From: Candidatus Poribacteria bacterium
GTDB lineage: Bacteria > Poribacteria > WGA-4E > WGA-3G
Assembly (NCBI GenBank): GCA_012267415.1
Contig: JAAXGN010000005.1
Coordinates: 15,281-79,280 of the forward strand
Length of the DNA stretch: 64,000 nt
Reading direction: 5' to 3'
Under the pieces are notes generated by a model. It ran no database searches, had not been told where the DNA came from, and saw nothing but the letters and a program-made list of their open reading frames with translations. Below are positions 24,743 to 33,484 of the stretch, one piece after another. The position numbers and the translations under genes were made by a program. Position 1 is the stretch's first letter. Every line of letters starts with the position of its first letter.

Positions 24743-26680
24743 ATGAAAATGCAACGTTCTCCAGGGCTCATCTTAATATTCCTCCTATCAAACTTACTCT
24801 TACCCAACAGTTTTGCACAAAATCCGTCACAATTCAGTTTGCCTGAGGGTGCCACTACTCGCTTTGGTAAAGGGAGTGCCTATCAGATTCAATACGCTCC
24901 TGATGGCAAGAACTTAGCAGTTGCCAGTTCCATTGGCATCTGGCTTTATGATACCAAAACCTACCGAGAAATCGCACTACTCACAGGTCATACAGAAAGG
25001 GTCATGTGTATAGACTTTAGTCCGGATGGAAAGACCCTCGCAAGTGGGAGTAGGGATAAGACCGTTCGTCTCTGGGATGTAGCAACACGTAAACACAAAC
25101 AGACACTCAACGAACATTTACATGAAATCTATAGTGTAACATTTAGTCCAGATGGTAAAACACTTTTGAGCGGTAGTACTGGAGAACGTGACGGTGAACA
25201 GATTTTTGGTGCTGAAATACGAGTATGGGATACCTCCACGGGGAAACACAAACGCACACTATCTGCACAAGGACAAGTAAATTCCCTGGCAATCAGTCCA
25301 GATAGTAAAATATTCGCAAGTGGAGAGGCGTGGCCTACCTACGATGTTCAACTATGGGATGCTAATACAGGCAAACAACGCCAAACACTTACAGGACATA
25401 AAGATTGGATAACTAGTGTCGTCTTCGGATCCGAAAAGGGTACGTTAATAAGTTCAAGCTACGATGGAGACATCCGTGTATGGGATTATAATACAGGACA
25501 ACAAAAACGTGTAATCGTTGAATTAGGGCCCGTATTAAATACGACTGCATTCAATCCTGATGGCAATCTGCTTGCTACTGGCGGACAACACAATATAATA
25601 ATCTGGGATTCCACCTCTGGCCTACCAATACACACACTTGATAATACCGGAAGTACCACAAGTATCGCTTTCAGTCCTGATGGTAAAGCATTTGCAAGCG
25701 TAAACCTTAATGAAAATCCAATTAAGGTGTGGGATGTAGCAACCTGGAAACAGAAGCACACACTCACCGGTTTTTCACAACCTGTTAATGACATTGCCTT
25801 TAGTCCCGATAATAGCATAATTGCCAGTGGAGGTTTTGATCCTAATATTTTTCTCTGGGATGTTGCTACAGGGAAGCGGAAAGAAAAATCCATACGACAG
25901 AAAAATATTGTTGGATGTATCGCTTATAATTCTGACAGTCGCTTACTTTTATCCGGCAGTTTCGATTCTACTGTTGTTATATGGGATGCTGATACATACA
26001 CGAAGAAACACGCATTCACCGCAAACGATCCACCTCTTTCCCCTGCGCTTAGCATTATGTTTAGTCCCGATCTCCGTAACTTTACCCACCTGAATCCTGA
26101 AACTGTACAAATGTGGGATATTCTCAGCGGAGAACTCAAACTTACGCTACAAAATGAATCAGATTTCCGCAGTGTTGCGTTTAGTCCTGATGGAAAAACC
26201 CTTGCAACTGGAGGCGAGGTTGAACGCATTGGAGAAGATCATTCCTACGGGTACAAGGGTATCCATCTCTGGAATATTCAAACAAGTGAGAAAATAACAA
26301 CTTTTAAGGGAAAGATGTGTACTATTTTATGCGTTGCGTATAGTCCAGATGGCCGCTCACTTGCAAGTGGCGAATCATGGGCAGATTATGCTGTCCGTCT
26401 TTGGAACGTGTTGACAAGCGAACCCATATTCACTTTCAAAGGTCATACAAAGAATGTGTTCTGTGTAGCGTATAGTCCAGATGGAAGCATACTCGCAAGT
26501 GGCAGCGCGGATAATACTATCCGTCTTTGGGATGTTGTAACAGGAAAACACATCAAGACACTCACTGGACATACAGCACCAATCACAAGTATCAAATTTA
26601 GTTCAGATGGTCACACATTAGCCAGTTGTAGTATGGATGCAACGATACTACTATGGGACCTCACACCTTCAAGGAAGTAG
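24743..26680 (+). CDS. Secreted WD40 propeller protein without sorting tail
   Basis: A 645-residue protein with a signal peptide (GLILIFLLSNLLLPNSFAQ), the family cap (FSLPEGATTRFGKG then SSIGIWLYDTKTY), and about 13 WD40 repeats that fill the rest. The last repeat ends at the stop (TILLWDLTPSRK). It lacks dockerin and the FlgD-like tail found in the genes upstream, so it is expected to be released or periplasmic rather than anchored in the same way. The ribosome-binding site is weak (AAGTGAAAAACACATG). It converges on the HAD gene with 14 bases between the stops. Confidence 0.83.
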   Translation: MKMQRSPGLILIFLLSNLLLPNSFAQNPSQFSLPEGATTRFGKGSAYQIQYAPDGKNLAVASSIGIWLYDTKTYREIALLTGHTERVMCIDFSPDGKTLASGSRDKTVRLWDVATRKHKQTLNEHLHEIYSVTFSPDGKTLLSGSTGERDGEQIFGAEIRVWDTSTGKHKRTLSAQGQVNSLAISPDSKIFASGEAWPTYDVQLWDANTGKQRQTLTGHKDWITSVVFGSEKGTLISSSYDGDIRVWDYNTGQQKRVIVELGPVLNTTAFNPDGNLLATGGQHNIIIWDSTSGLPIHTLDNTGSTTSIAFSPDGKAFASVNLNENPIKVWDVATWKQKHTLTGFSQPVNDIAFSPDNSIIASGGFDPNIFLWDVATGKRKEKSIRQKNIVGCIAYNSDSRLLLSGSFDSTVVIWDADTYTKKHAFTANDPPLSPALSIMFSPDLRNFTHLNPETVQMWDILSGELKLTLQNESDFRSVAFSPDGKTLATGGEVERIGEDHSYGYKGIHLWNIQTSEKITTFKGKMCTILCVAYSPDGRSLASGESWADYAVRLWNVLTSEPIFTFKGHTKNVFCVAYSPDGSILASGSADNTIRLWDVVTGKHIKTLTGHTAPITSIKFSSDGHTLASCSMDATILLWDLTPSRK

Positions 26681-26694
26681 AATAGAGACAGATA

Positions 26695-27394
26695 CTATAA
26701 CAACGTCTCCGCCAACGCCGAAAAGTCTTTCACCGTCACATCCGCTTGATACTGCGTATCCTCATAAGGCATATTATAACGATTGACAAACGCACCTCTA
26801 TACCCACATGCCCCGTGCACCCATAATATCAAATGAATTCGCAGATACCATCAGACACGTATTAACGTCAATACCAAGTTCACCCGCCGCGCCACGATAG
26901 ACCGCTGGATGCGGTTTAAACGCACCAAACGATGTAACCGAAATAACATCATCAAAATCCCATTTAACACGTTCCTTGACAAGATAATCTAAAAACACAG
27001 GATCACCATTAGATAACACAACTAAACTATACCGTTCCTCTAATATCTGTAGTGCAGGCAGCACCTCAGGAAACGGAGACAAATATTGCCATCCCTTCAT
27101 AAATTCCTCTACCGTCTGAGGGGACGCTTCAATCCCGTTTCGTCTCAGTGTATAATGTAAGGCACGACGCACCGTTTCCAGATACCCACTATGTCCCAGC
27201 ATCATAATCGTATCCTGATACTGTTCGATACGTTGTCTATAACGCCACTGTTCCCAAAAGTCATCCGCTGAAATCTCAGTAACATCTCTGGCATTCAACC
27301 CATCACGAATGAAAGGCGTAAGACTACCACCTAAATCTAAAATCGTACCAAACAGATCAAATGTGAGTGCTTTGGTTTCAGCAAAAATTGGCAT
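26695..27394 (-). pseudogene. HAD-superfamily hydrolase (haloacid dehalogenase type II-like), frameshifted near the end
   Basis: The uninterrupted frame is 26798-27394 (198 residues). It shows HAD motif I (LTFDLFGTILD), motif II (VVLSNGD), the motif III Lys (GAFKPHPAVY) and the start of motif IV (MVSANSFDIMGAR), where it ends abruptly. Dropping one G from the run opposite bases 26811-26814 restores ACGYRGAFVNRYNMPYED and a further ~35 residues to a stop at 26695, the normal family end. This is therefore a 1-base insertion in a homopolymer: a recent mutation or a sequencing error. Type II haloacid dehalogenase-like enzymes cleave carbon-halogen bonds or phosphoesters; the substrate is unknown. 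It is the last gene of a three-gene operon with 22 bases to the oxidoreductase. Confidence 0.78.
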
Positions 27395-27416
27395 ATAATA
27401 TCCTTGCGTTCAAAGA

Positions 27417-28442
27417 CTATCCTAATTCAACAGTCCTGCCTGTCGCCATCGCCTCAAATGCAGCATCAATCACACGCATCTGATTCACACAGCTCTCAGG
27501 TGAGATTCGATGTGGTTCCCCTGTTTCCAAACACTCACACAGATGCTCAAGCTGTTTCGCAAACTGATTAACAGGCTCAAAATCAAGCACTTGATGACCT
27601 TCCCTATTCTGTAGTGCGATTTTAACTTGAGAACCACTGTTATTCCAAGCAGCATCAATTCGAAGCATACCACCCAGACCGGTCATCTCTGCATACTGCC
27701 CTCCAGCACAATTAAAGCCGGTAGAAATCTGTGCGGTTTTTTCATTTGGAAAAACTAACAACAGATAGGAAGCATCATCAACTTCTAACCCTGCCTGTGA
27801 AGCACCCGAGACTCTAATCGGTTCAGCACCGAACATAAACCTTGCATGGTGTATGTTATAGCATGCCAGATCGTAGATACTGCCACCCCCCTTAGCTTTG
27901 TTAAAACGCCAGTTTGCTTCCGGTTTGCGAGTTTCAGGACCACCGCCACCGCCACCTGTACAGAAGGTACTACGAAGCGTCATAAATTCCCCAACCGCAC
28001 CAGAGTCAACTAACTCCTTCGCCTTGATATGCATTGGATGATGACGAAACTTGAATGCTTCCGCGACGAGAATACCGTTCTCTTGGGCAGCACCGACAAA
28101 CGCTTCCGCTTCCGCAGCAGTTGAGGTAAAAGGTTTTTCACACAGTATGGCTTTCACGCGTTGAGATTTTGAAATGTGAATACCTACTTCCGCATGAAAT
28201 GCACCCCATGTGCAAATAATCGCAATATCCAGATCTTCAGACTCCAACATTTCATCTAATGAAGTATAGCGATTAGCGGGGTCTACATCAAACTGTTCAC
28301 CGAAATTATTTACTGCCCCTTCATGCACATCACAGATTGCAGCCAATTCAGCACATGATATTTGCTGAAGTCCGTTGCCATGCGCGCGGGAGATACCCCC
28401 TGTCCCTACGATTCCAACTTGGTAAATTCCATTTTTTGGCAT
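27417..28442 (-). CDS. Gfo/Idh/MocA family NAD(P)-dependent oxidoreductase
   Basis: A 341-residue protein of normal family length. The N-terminal Rossmann domain carries VGIVGTGGISRAHGNGL (residues 7-23) and the family motif CEKPF (residues ~100-104), where the Lys contacts substrate. The C-terminal alpha/beta domain includes GGGSIYDLACYNIHHARFMF, which contains the conserved D-x-x-x-Y/H-x-x-H arrangement. Enzymes of this family oxidise or reduce sugars, inositols and related polyols. The start has GAGGGA upstream. The sulfotransferase stop is 14 bases before its start and the HAD gene 22 bases after its stop, so the three form an operon. Confidence 0.9.
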   Translation of the reverse strand: MPKNGIYQVGIVGTGGISRAHGNGLQQISCAELAAICDVHEGAVNNFGEQFDVDPANRYTSLDEMLESEDLDIAIICTWGAFHAEVGIHISKSQRVKAILCEKPFTSTAAEAEAFVGAAQENGILVAEAFKFRHHPMHIKAKELVDSGAVGEFMTLRSTFCTGGGGGGPETRKPEANWRFNKAKGGGSIYDLACYNIHHARFMFGAEPIRVSGASQAGLEVDDASYLLLVFPNEKTAQISTGFNCAGGQYAEMTGLGGMLRIDAAWNNSGSQVKIALQNREGHQVLDFEPVNQFAKQLEHLCECLETGEPHRISPESCVNQMRVIDAAFEAMATGRTVELG

Positions 28443-28456
28443 AATAGTCCCTCATT

Positions 28457-29191
28457 TCATATTTTCAATGAATAACCGTTTTCAACAATCGCTTCACGTA
28501 AAAACGCAAATGGGAGCGGTTTTGGCTCCTCAACCCTTTTCCATCGTTCAACCGCTTCCGGTCTTACGATGATACGACCTAACGACATCTCTAAAAACGC
28601 TTCAAGTCGTTCAAGCGTTTGCTCCTGATTTAGCACAAAATCCTCAAAACGTACCTGCATAACATGTTTCGGTTTAGGTGTCGCTTTCATCAATTGATAC
28701 TGGTAGTGCCACGAGATCGCGCGACGTTCATAAACATCATCTGTCTGTGGATAATCAATACCGAAATCGCGTAAATTATCTGTTTTATGACTTCCCAAAA
28801 TACAATCTCTGGGATCGCGTATCCAATGAATAAAACGGGTATCTGGAAACATCCGCGTTATCCAAGGATATACCAGTGTCGTCTCCGGAATCTTCCACCC
28901 TTTATACGTAGATGATGCACGCAGCACATCAGACAAATATGTAGTGATCAGTCGTTCAAAATCCGGGTCAATTGGCATGGTAAAGAGCGGTTCAAAATTC
29001 CATGATAAACCCCCATTCCATTTGACATATTTTGCCAACACTCTACATGCATCATACATATCATGCGGTGGAATCTTATCACCGGAAGGATTCAACTGAC
29101 TCCCCATATATACACCACTGGCATAGAGCGTGTGCGATATAGCACGTGTCCCAGAGTGACCACGACCAATCACTGTGATTAAGCTTTGCAT
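28457..29191 (-). CDS. Sulfotransferase family protein
   Basis: A 244-residue single-domain sulfotransferase-like protein. The N-terminal PAPS phosphosulfate loop is GRGHSGTRAISHTL (residues 9-22). The 3'-phosphate-binding segment is FIHWIRDPRDCILGSHKTD (RDPRD then a Ser about six residues on). The C-terminal part has QVRFEDFVLNQEQTLERLEAFL, as in bacterial and eukaryotic carbohydrate sulfotransferases. It would transfer sulfate from PAPS to a sugar or another hydroxyl acceptor; the acceptor is unknown. First gene of the operon with the Gfo/Idh/MocA and HAD genes, which hints at a modified sugar or polyol. Confidence 0.82.
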   Translation of the reverse strand: MQSLITVIGRGHSGTRAISHTLYASGVYMGSQLNPSGDKIPPHDMYDACRVLAKYVKWNGGLSWNFEPLFTMPIDPDFERLITTYLSDVLRASSTYKGWKIPETTLVYPWITRMFPDTRFIHWIRDPRDCILGSHKTDNLRDFGIDYPQTDDVYERRAISWHYQYQLMKATPKPKHVMQVRFEDFVLNQEQTLERLEAFLEMSLGRIIVRPEAVERWKRVEEPKPLPFAFLREAIVENGYSLKI

Positions 29192-29396
29192 AGGATATCT
29201 TACTATAGAATTGACTTGAAAATTTTAAAATAATAGTTGATAATAGTTACGACAATTCATCATGGTTAACAGACGTTAGTCTTTGCAAATAAAGTGCTTC
29301 CATAAGGTGAAATTGTCTCAATTTTCCATTTTATCAGAAACCGTAAAGAATAGAAAGATTTTTTTGAAGAAATGTCCCCGCAGAAAGGAACTATAC

Positions 29397-30551
29397 ATGT
29401 ATAGATTGATTTCAACATTTTGTTTGAGCCTGTTAGTATTAACATCAATTGGATGTGACAATGTCAAGAAAGTATTAACCCCAAAACCAGAACCCACTGT
29501 TAAGATCGGATTTGTCGTTGCGGGTCAACGAGTTTCCTATCCAAACGGTGCTGAACTGGCTGTCGCAGAGATAAATCAGCAAGGTGGTCTTTTCGGTATG
29601 CAAGTTGAATTGATTGGTCACATCAATTCAGAAGCAATTCAGGACGTATCTGTCCAACTCGCTGAGGAATTGATCGTTGAGGATGGTGTTGTCGCTCTAA
29701 TCGGGCCGAACCGTTCATCGCACGCCGCTGTGGTCGGTCCAGTTGCACAAAAACACGGCATACCGATGGTCACAACAACTGCAACGAATCCGAATGTAAC
29801 CCAAGCAGGCGATTTCGTCTTTATGGCATCCTTTACGGATAGTTTCCAGGGTGCTGTGATGGCAAATTTCGCTAAAAGCGAACTCGGCATTACGACTGCT
29901 GCTATCCTTACGCGAAAGGGAGACCTTTACACTGAAGGCATATCCGAATTCTTCGCAACTAATTTGGACAGTCTCGGAGGCGATGTGGTTGCACGTGAAT
30001 TCTTTGACGTAGGGACCGAAGTTTTCACCGAGCAGCTATCAAAAATCGCTGAGATGAAACCTGATGCCCTCTTTACAGCTGGATTTGTCCAAGACATCGC
30101 CTTTATCACAGAACAAGCACGCGCTATCCCCATGACAAATGCCGACGGTGAACCCACCATCTTTCTCGGCGCAGACTCTTGGGATAGTACATTACTGTTC
30201 ATGGATGAAAATGCTAAAATTGAAGGGAGTTACTTTAGCGGTCACTTTTCACCTGATACAGATGAACCGAACGCACGCGCTTTTGTAGATACTTACGAAA
30301 CGACATATCAAGCAACACCTACGGGTGGGGTTGCTGTCAGCTATGATGCTGTGAAATTGCTTATTGAGGCGATACAACGCGCAGGAAGTTTGGAACCTGA
30401 AGCAATACGGGACCAACTCGCTGCAACGCAAGACTATGTCGGCGCAACAAGTATTTCCATGTTTAACGAAAACCGACAACCCACAAAAAGTGCAGTGATC
30501 TTCACTATCAAGGACGGCGAGAAGCAGTTCTATCAACAGATAGACCCTTAG
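29397..30551 (+). CDS. Substrate-binding lipoprotein of a branched-chain amino acid type ABC transporter
   Basis: About 384 residues from the ATG at 29397, preceded by AAAGGAA; the open frame extends to 29283 without a ribosome-binding site. The N-terminus is a lipoprotein signal with a lipobox ending SIGC (Cys at residue 20). The mature part is a type I periplasmic-binding fold like LivK/Leu-Ile-Val-binding proteins: VKIGFVVAG, NGAELAVAEINQQGGLFG, IGPNRSSHAAVVGPVAQKHG and AVSYDAVKLLIEAIQ. No permease or ATPase genes are adjacent, so it is an orphan that must pair with a transporter elsewhere. The ligand may be an amino acid, amide or aromatic compound. Confidence 0.86.
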   Translation: MYRLISTFCLSLLVLTSIGCDNVKKVLTPKPEPTVKIGFVVAGQRVSYPNGAELAVAEINQQGGLFGMQVELIGHINSEAIQDVSVQLAEELIVEDGVVALIGPNRSSHAAVVGPVAQKHGIPMVTTTATNPNVTQAGDFVFMASFTDSFQGAVMANFAKSELGITTAAILTRKGDLYTEGISEFFATNLDSLGGDVVAREFFDVGTEVFTEQLSKIAEMKPDALFTAGFVQDIAFITEQARAIPMTNADGEPTIFLGADSWDSTLLFMDENAKIEGSYFSGHFSPDTDEPNARAFVDTYETTYQATPTGGVAVSYDAVKLLIEAIQRAGSLEPEAIRDQLAATQDYVGATSISMFNENRQPTKSAVIFTIKDGEKQFYQQIDP

Positions 30552-30602
30552 TGTACTCACAAGAACAATCTAACAGATTATGCTACTATGTGGCAACATA
30601 GG

Positions 30603-31268
30603 TTAGTTGATTATCAGATCATCAAAAGGTTGTCCATCTTCATTTGTGATGCGGAGGAAAAATCCCCATCCACCCCTCTCATTACACACTTTAACAAGGA
30701 TACTGTTTCTACCCGGTTTGAGTTTCACAGGTATAGTGTATGTATCAACGATTGCCATAAATGCCTTTGTATGGGAAAATACTTCTCTACCATTAAGCCA
30801 TACTTTTCCTTGGTCATCACTATCAAATCGGAATTGGACTTCCCGTTCATCAGGTGCGTTAATAGTCGCAAAAGCATAGGAAACTTGCCAGTCAACAGGC
30901 TGTTCACCAAGATGGATATAGCCATCTAATTCAGCATCAGTGAACTTTTTCCAACGTATTGGACCATCCACGCCATCATATTTAACGCTCAAATCAATCT
31001 CAGTGATACCTTCAGGGATGTATGCGGTATCGTATCCGATTCCATCAGCATTATCAAAGGGTCCAAGCACCATCCATGTATCTTCCGTAACATAACCGGT
31101 TTTCTTGACGTGTTCATCCGCCATCTCATCCATACCTTTGTCCCGATAATATTCTACTAAACTGAAATGTGTATCTAACTGAAATCTAAGTTGAGGTAGC
31201 TCATCCAAATCCAGTTCAGCATCTATATCGTGTATTTTCTGAATATACGCATCTGCTTTATCAAGCAC
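30603..31268 (-). pseudogene. GPFDN beta-sandwich tail of a decayed WD40 gene
   Basis: A 221-residue open frame made of a short helical stretch (ADAYIQKIHDIDAELDLDEL, QLRFQLDTHFSLVEYY) and one GPFDN domain: WMVLGPFDNADGIGYDTAY near residue 65, FRFDSDDQGKVWLNGREVF near 150 and ILVKVCNERGGWGFFLRIT near the end. The same domain ends the giant TPR protein twice and appears at 36875-37411, with high DNA similarity to the latter. It looks like the C-terminus of the WD40 gene upstream (31859-32944), separated from it by frameshifts and a stop; its own start would be a GTG. Fold and ligand are not established. Confidence 0.7.
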
Positions 31269-31486
31269 TCCACTATCGTGTCTGAAGAGTATGCAAAAGT
31301 TGTAATAGGATCCTGATAACTGCCATCAATTGGGGGTTGTTCTTCAAAGAAAGAGGATAATTCAATGCCTGTTTCCATTTCCCAAATCTGAACAAGTCCA
31401 CCATCTGTTCCACTGACAATCTTTTTTTCATCAGGCGAGAATTCAAAAGCATTAAGCATGGGTGTATGTGTATTCGGAATCATCAT
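31223..31486 (-). pseudogene. WD40 fragment (part of the decayed WD40-GPFDN gene)
   Basis: An 87-codon frame with one WD40 repeat (FEFSPDEKKIVSGTDGGLVQIW). At its upstream end it continues, one base out of frame, the fragment 31452-31739; at its downstream end (about 31270-31290) it joins, again one base out of frame, the GPFDN tail fragment. The two frameshifts show that it is not an independent gene. Confidence 0.7.
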
Positions 31487-31739
31487 CCGTTTCTTCGGCT
31501 ATAATTATCTCACGTTTTTCTCCTGTTTCAGTATTAAACAGACGGATCTTATTGCCACCCCAACCAGCTAAGGTTTTCCCATCAGGTGAGAATACTGTTC
31601 CATCAGATCCAGGGAAAGTCGCCACCTCATGTCCAGTGTTAACATCAGTCAAACGCAGGACATCCTCACCATAGTTTGGTTCAGATGGATTGCTCTGTTT
31701 ACCGTAATTAGCGAGTATTGTTCCATCAGGTGATAACAC
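31452..31739 (-). pseudogene. WD40 fragment (part of the decayed WD40-GPFDN gene)
   Basis: A 95-codon frame with WD40-type strands (LSPDGTILANYG, FSPDGKTLAGWGGNKIRLFN). Reading the same frame upstream gives coding-like sequence back through a TGA at 31809-31811 to WDLPN, and a further 1-base shift at the CCC run 31874-31876 reconnects it to the 361-residue WD40 frame. Confidence 0.7.
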
Positions 31740-31858
31740 ATGATGTCTGTATGTTCGCCAAAATAACGGTTCCTGAAGTGTTGCTTTCGTTATTAGAGTT
31801 GTTTTTTTTCAGTTTGGCAGATCCCAAACGGTGATGATACCATTTGAAAAAGCACTTG

Positions 31859-32944
31859 CTAACTTAGACCCATCCCTAAAAAGGAGGCAGTCCTTATCCA
31901 CATGTGTCCTGTAATACGGGTCTGTTGTGCTTGCTTCGTTTCAATATCCCAGAATCTGACAGTGCCATCAGAACTCCCACTTGCAAGGATGTTGCCATCA
32001 GGTGAAAATGTTAATTGATGAACATTACTGAGATGTCCGGTAAACGTAGCGATCAATTCACCCGTAATCGTATGCCACAGTTTTACGGTGCTATCTTCAC
32101 TTCCACAAGCAAGTAGTGATGCATCAGGAGAAAATGCCAATGCGGATGGTCTCTCATTTCTATGCTCTTTCATAGGATTATTTACGATCTCTTTACCATC
32201 TTCTATGCCTGATACAAACCACATATTGCTATCTGGCATAGCCTTTTGTAGGACATGCAATTCTTCTCCAGATGTTGTGTCCCATATTTGTATTGTTGTG
32301 TCAAGGTTCCCTGATGCGATTCGTGTGCCATCAGGAGAGAATTCCAACGTAATTGCGTGGTTTGTCTCATTGAAATAATTGATGACGATGTCTTTCTTAC
32401 CCATTTCTCTGAGCGTGGTTAGTTTCTCACCTGTATATGTATCCCATAACTCAAGTCTACCATCCCTATTTCCAATAGCGATTTTACCTTCTGCCAGAGC
32501 AATGTTAGTAAGATGTAGGTCCGTGGACTCTTTTTGTAGTTTTATCTCTGTGCGATTTCCAGTCTCAACATCGTACCTATAAATCTTTTCTCCTCTGTCA
32601 CCAAGACAAACCAACGTTTTGCTATCATTTGAGAACCGCAATGCATTCGTGTCCGGGAACTCACTCTGTAGTAGAACTTCGCGTTGTGTCGCGATCTCCC
32701 ACAGTTGAAATTGGTCTCCACCATTTGCGAGGAACCGTCCATCTGGTGAAAATGCAAGAGTCCCACGTTTCCCAGTAAATAGGGACAGTTCCTTACCTGT
32801 TTTCACATCGTAGAACCAAACACCTGTAGAACTACTCAAGACAAGTTGTGTACCATCCGGTGTAAACTGCATTGACCAAGCACCACCTTTACCTAAACGT
32901 GCCTTTGCCTGTTCCGGTAAATTCCATTGTGGATAATTTTCCAT
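31859..32944 (-). CDS. WD40 propeller protein (5' part of a decayed WD40-GPFDN gene)
   Basis: A 361-residue frame that starts at an ATG after AAGGAGAATAG. It has no signal peptide; it opens with the family cap (NYPQWNLPEQAKARLGKGG then SSSTGVWFYDVKTG) and has about seven WD40 repeats. It ends in non-homologous residues (FLGMGLS) at a 1-base frameshift, beyond which WD40 and GPFDN sequences continue to 30603. The ~25 codons upstream of the ATG, in frame, resemble the linker of the sigma-WD40 fusion (EPDNTQLQSTESDKENR against DNITTFTDATQTEET), and the stop of the upstream gene is in this same frame. This frame therefore probably derives from a sigma-linked WD40 protein that lost its sigma part. 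The fragment could still make a soluble propeller. Confidence 0.65.
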   Translation of the reverse strand: MENYPQWNLPEQAKARLGKGGAWSMQFTPDGTQLVLSSSTGVWFYDVKTGKELSLFTGKRGTLAFSPDGRFLANGGDQFQLWEIATQREVLLQSEFPDTNALRFSNDSKTLVCLGDRGEKIYRYDVETGNRTEIKLQKESTDLHLTNIALAEGKIAIGNRDGRLELWDTYTGEKLTTLREMGKKDIVINYFNETNHAITLEFSPDGTRIASGNLDTTIQIWDTTSGEELHVLQKAMPDSNMWFVSGIEDGKEIVNNPMKEHRNERPSALAFSPDASLLACGSEDSTVKLWHTITGELIATFTGHLSNVHQLTFSPDGNILASGSSDGTVRFWDIETKQAQQTRITGHMWIRTASFLGMGLS

Positions 32945-33019
32945 TCTATTCTCCTTGTCTGATTCTGTAGATTGTAACTGTGTATTATCGGGCTCTTGTT
33001 GAAAAGGGTGTAATAAATC

Positions 33020-33484
33020 TTATTTCTGAAAATCTGCGATGTTCCAAACAAGAGCAGTTCCATCCCAACTCCCACTAACGAGTGTGTTTCCATCAGGACT
33101 GAAAGCAACACATCTTACAGCTTCTGTATGTCCAGTTAAAGTTGTAATGACTTCAGTCGTTGTGATGTTCCATAAAATTACTTTATGATCCGTAGTGCCG
33201 CCGCCACTTGCCAAGATTTTGCCATCCGGACTAAAAGCTAAACACGTAACCTTATGTACATGTCCCTCCAATCTTGCAATTTCTTCACCAGTCATTGCAT
33301 GCCATAAAAAAACACCTTCAGTCTGACCAGAAGCAAGTAGACTACCGTAGGGATGTATTGCTACACATTGTAAATTAACAGGTGTTTCTATTTCTGTAAA
33401 TTTCTCTGTCCCTACCTCCCATAATACTATAGTATCATAGCTTGCAGATACAAGCGTTTTGCCATCGGAATCATATAACCACAC
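33020..33484 (-). pseudogene. C-terminal WD40 continuation of the sigma-WD40 fusion, one frame off
   Basis: A 154-codon frame with three further WD40 repeats (for example AFSPDGNTLVSGSWDGTALVW) ending NIADFQK. The 1063-residue sigma-WD40 frame runs into its start with a 14-base overlap; the repeat is completed across the join as INSV(V)YDSDGKTLVSASYD if one base is removed from ATATAACC (33473-33480). It would have only a GTG start of its own. Most likely the real C-terminus of the gene upstream, shifted by an indel or sequence error. Confidence 0.7.

Noticed and set aside
11845..26572. Many 60-180-codon antisense ORFs across the WD40 genes, for example 17775-18311 and 19559-20053
   Set aside because: They are exact shadows of the repetitive WD40 coding sequence: recurring LPSGLNA-type strings are the reverse complement of the FSPDGK codons. 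No ribosome-binding sites or domains are seen.
10814..26680. Possible CRISPR array, because short motifs recur at regular spacing
   Set aside because: The spacing of about 120-130 bases, the in-frame open reading and the variation of the repeats show WD40 blades. There are no identical direct repeats with unique spacers and no cas genes.
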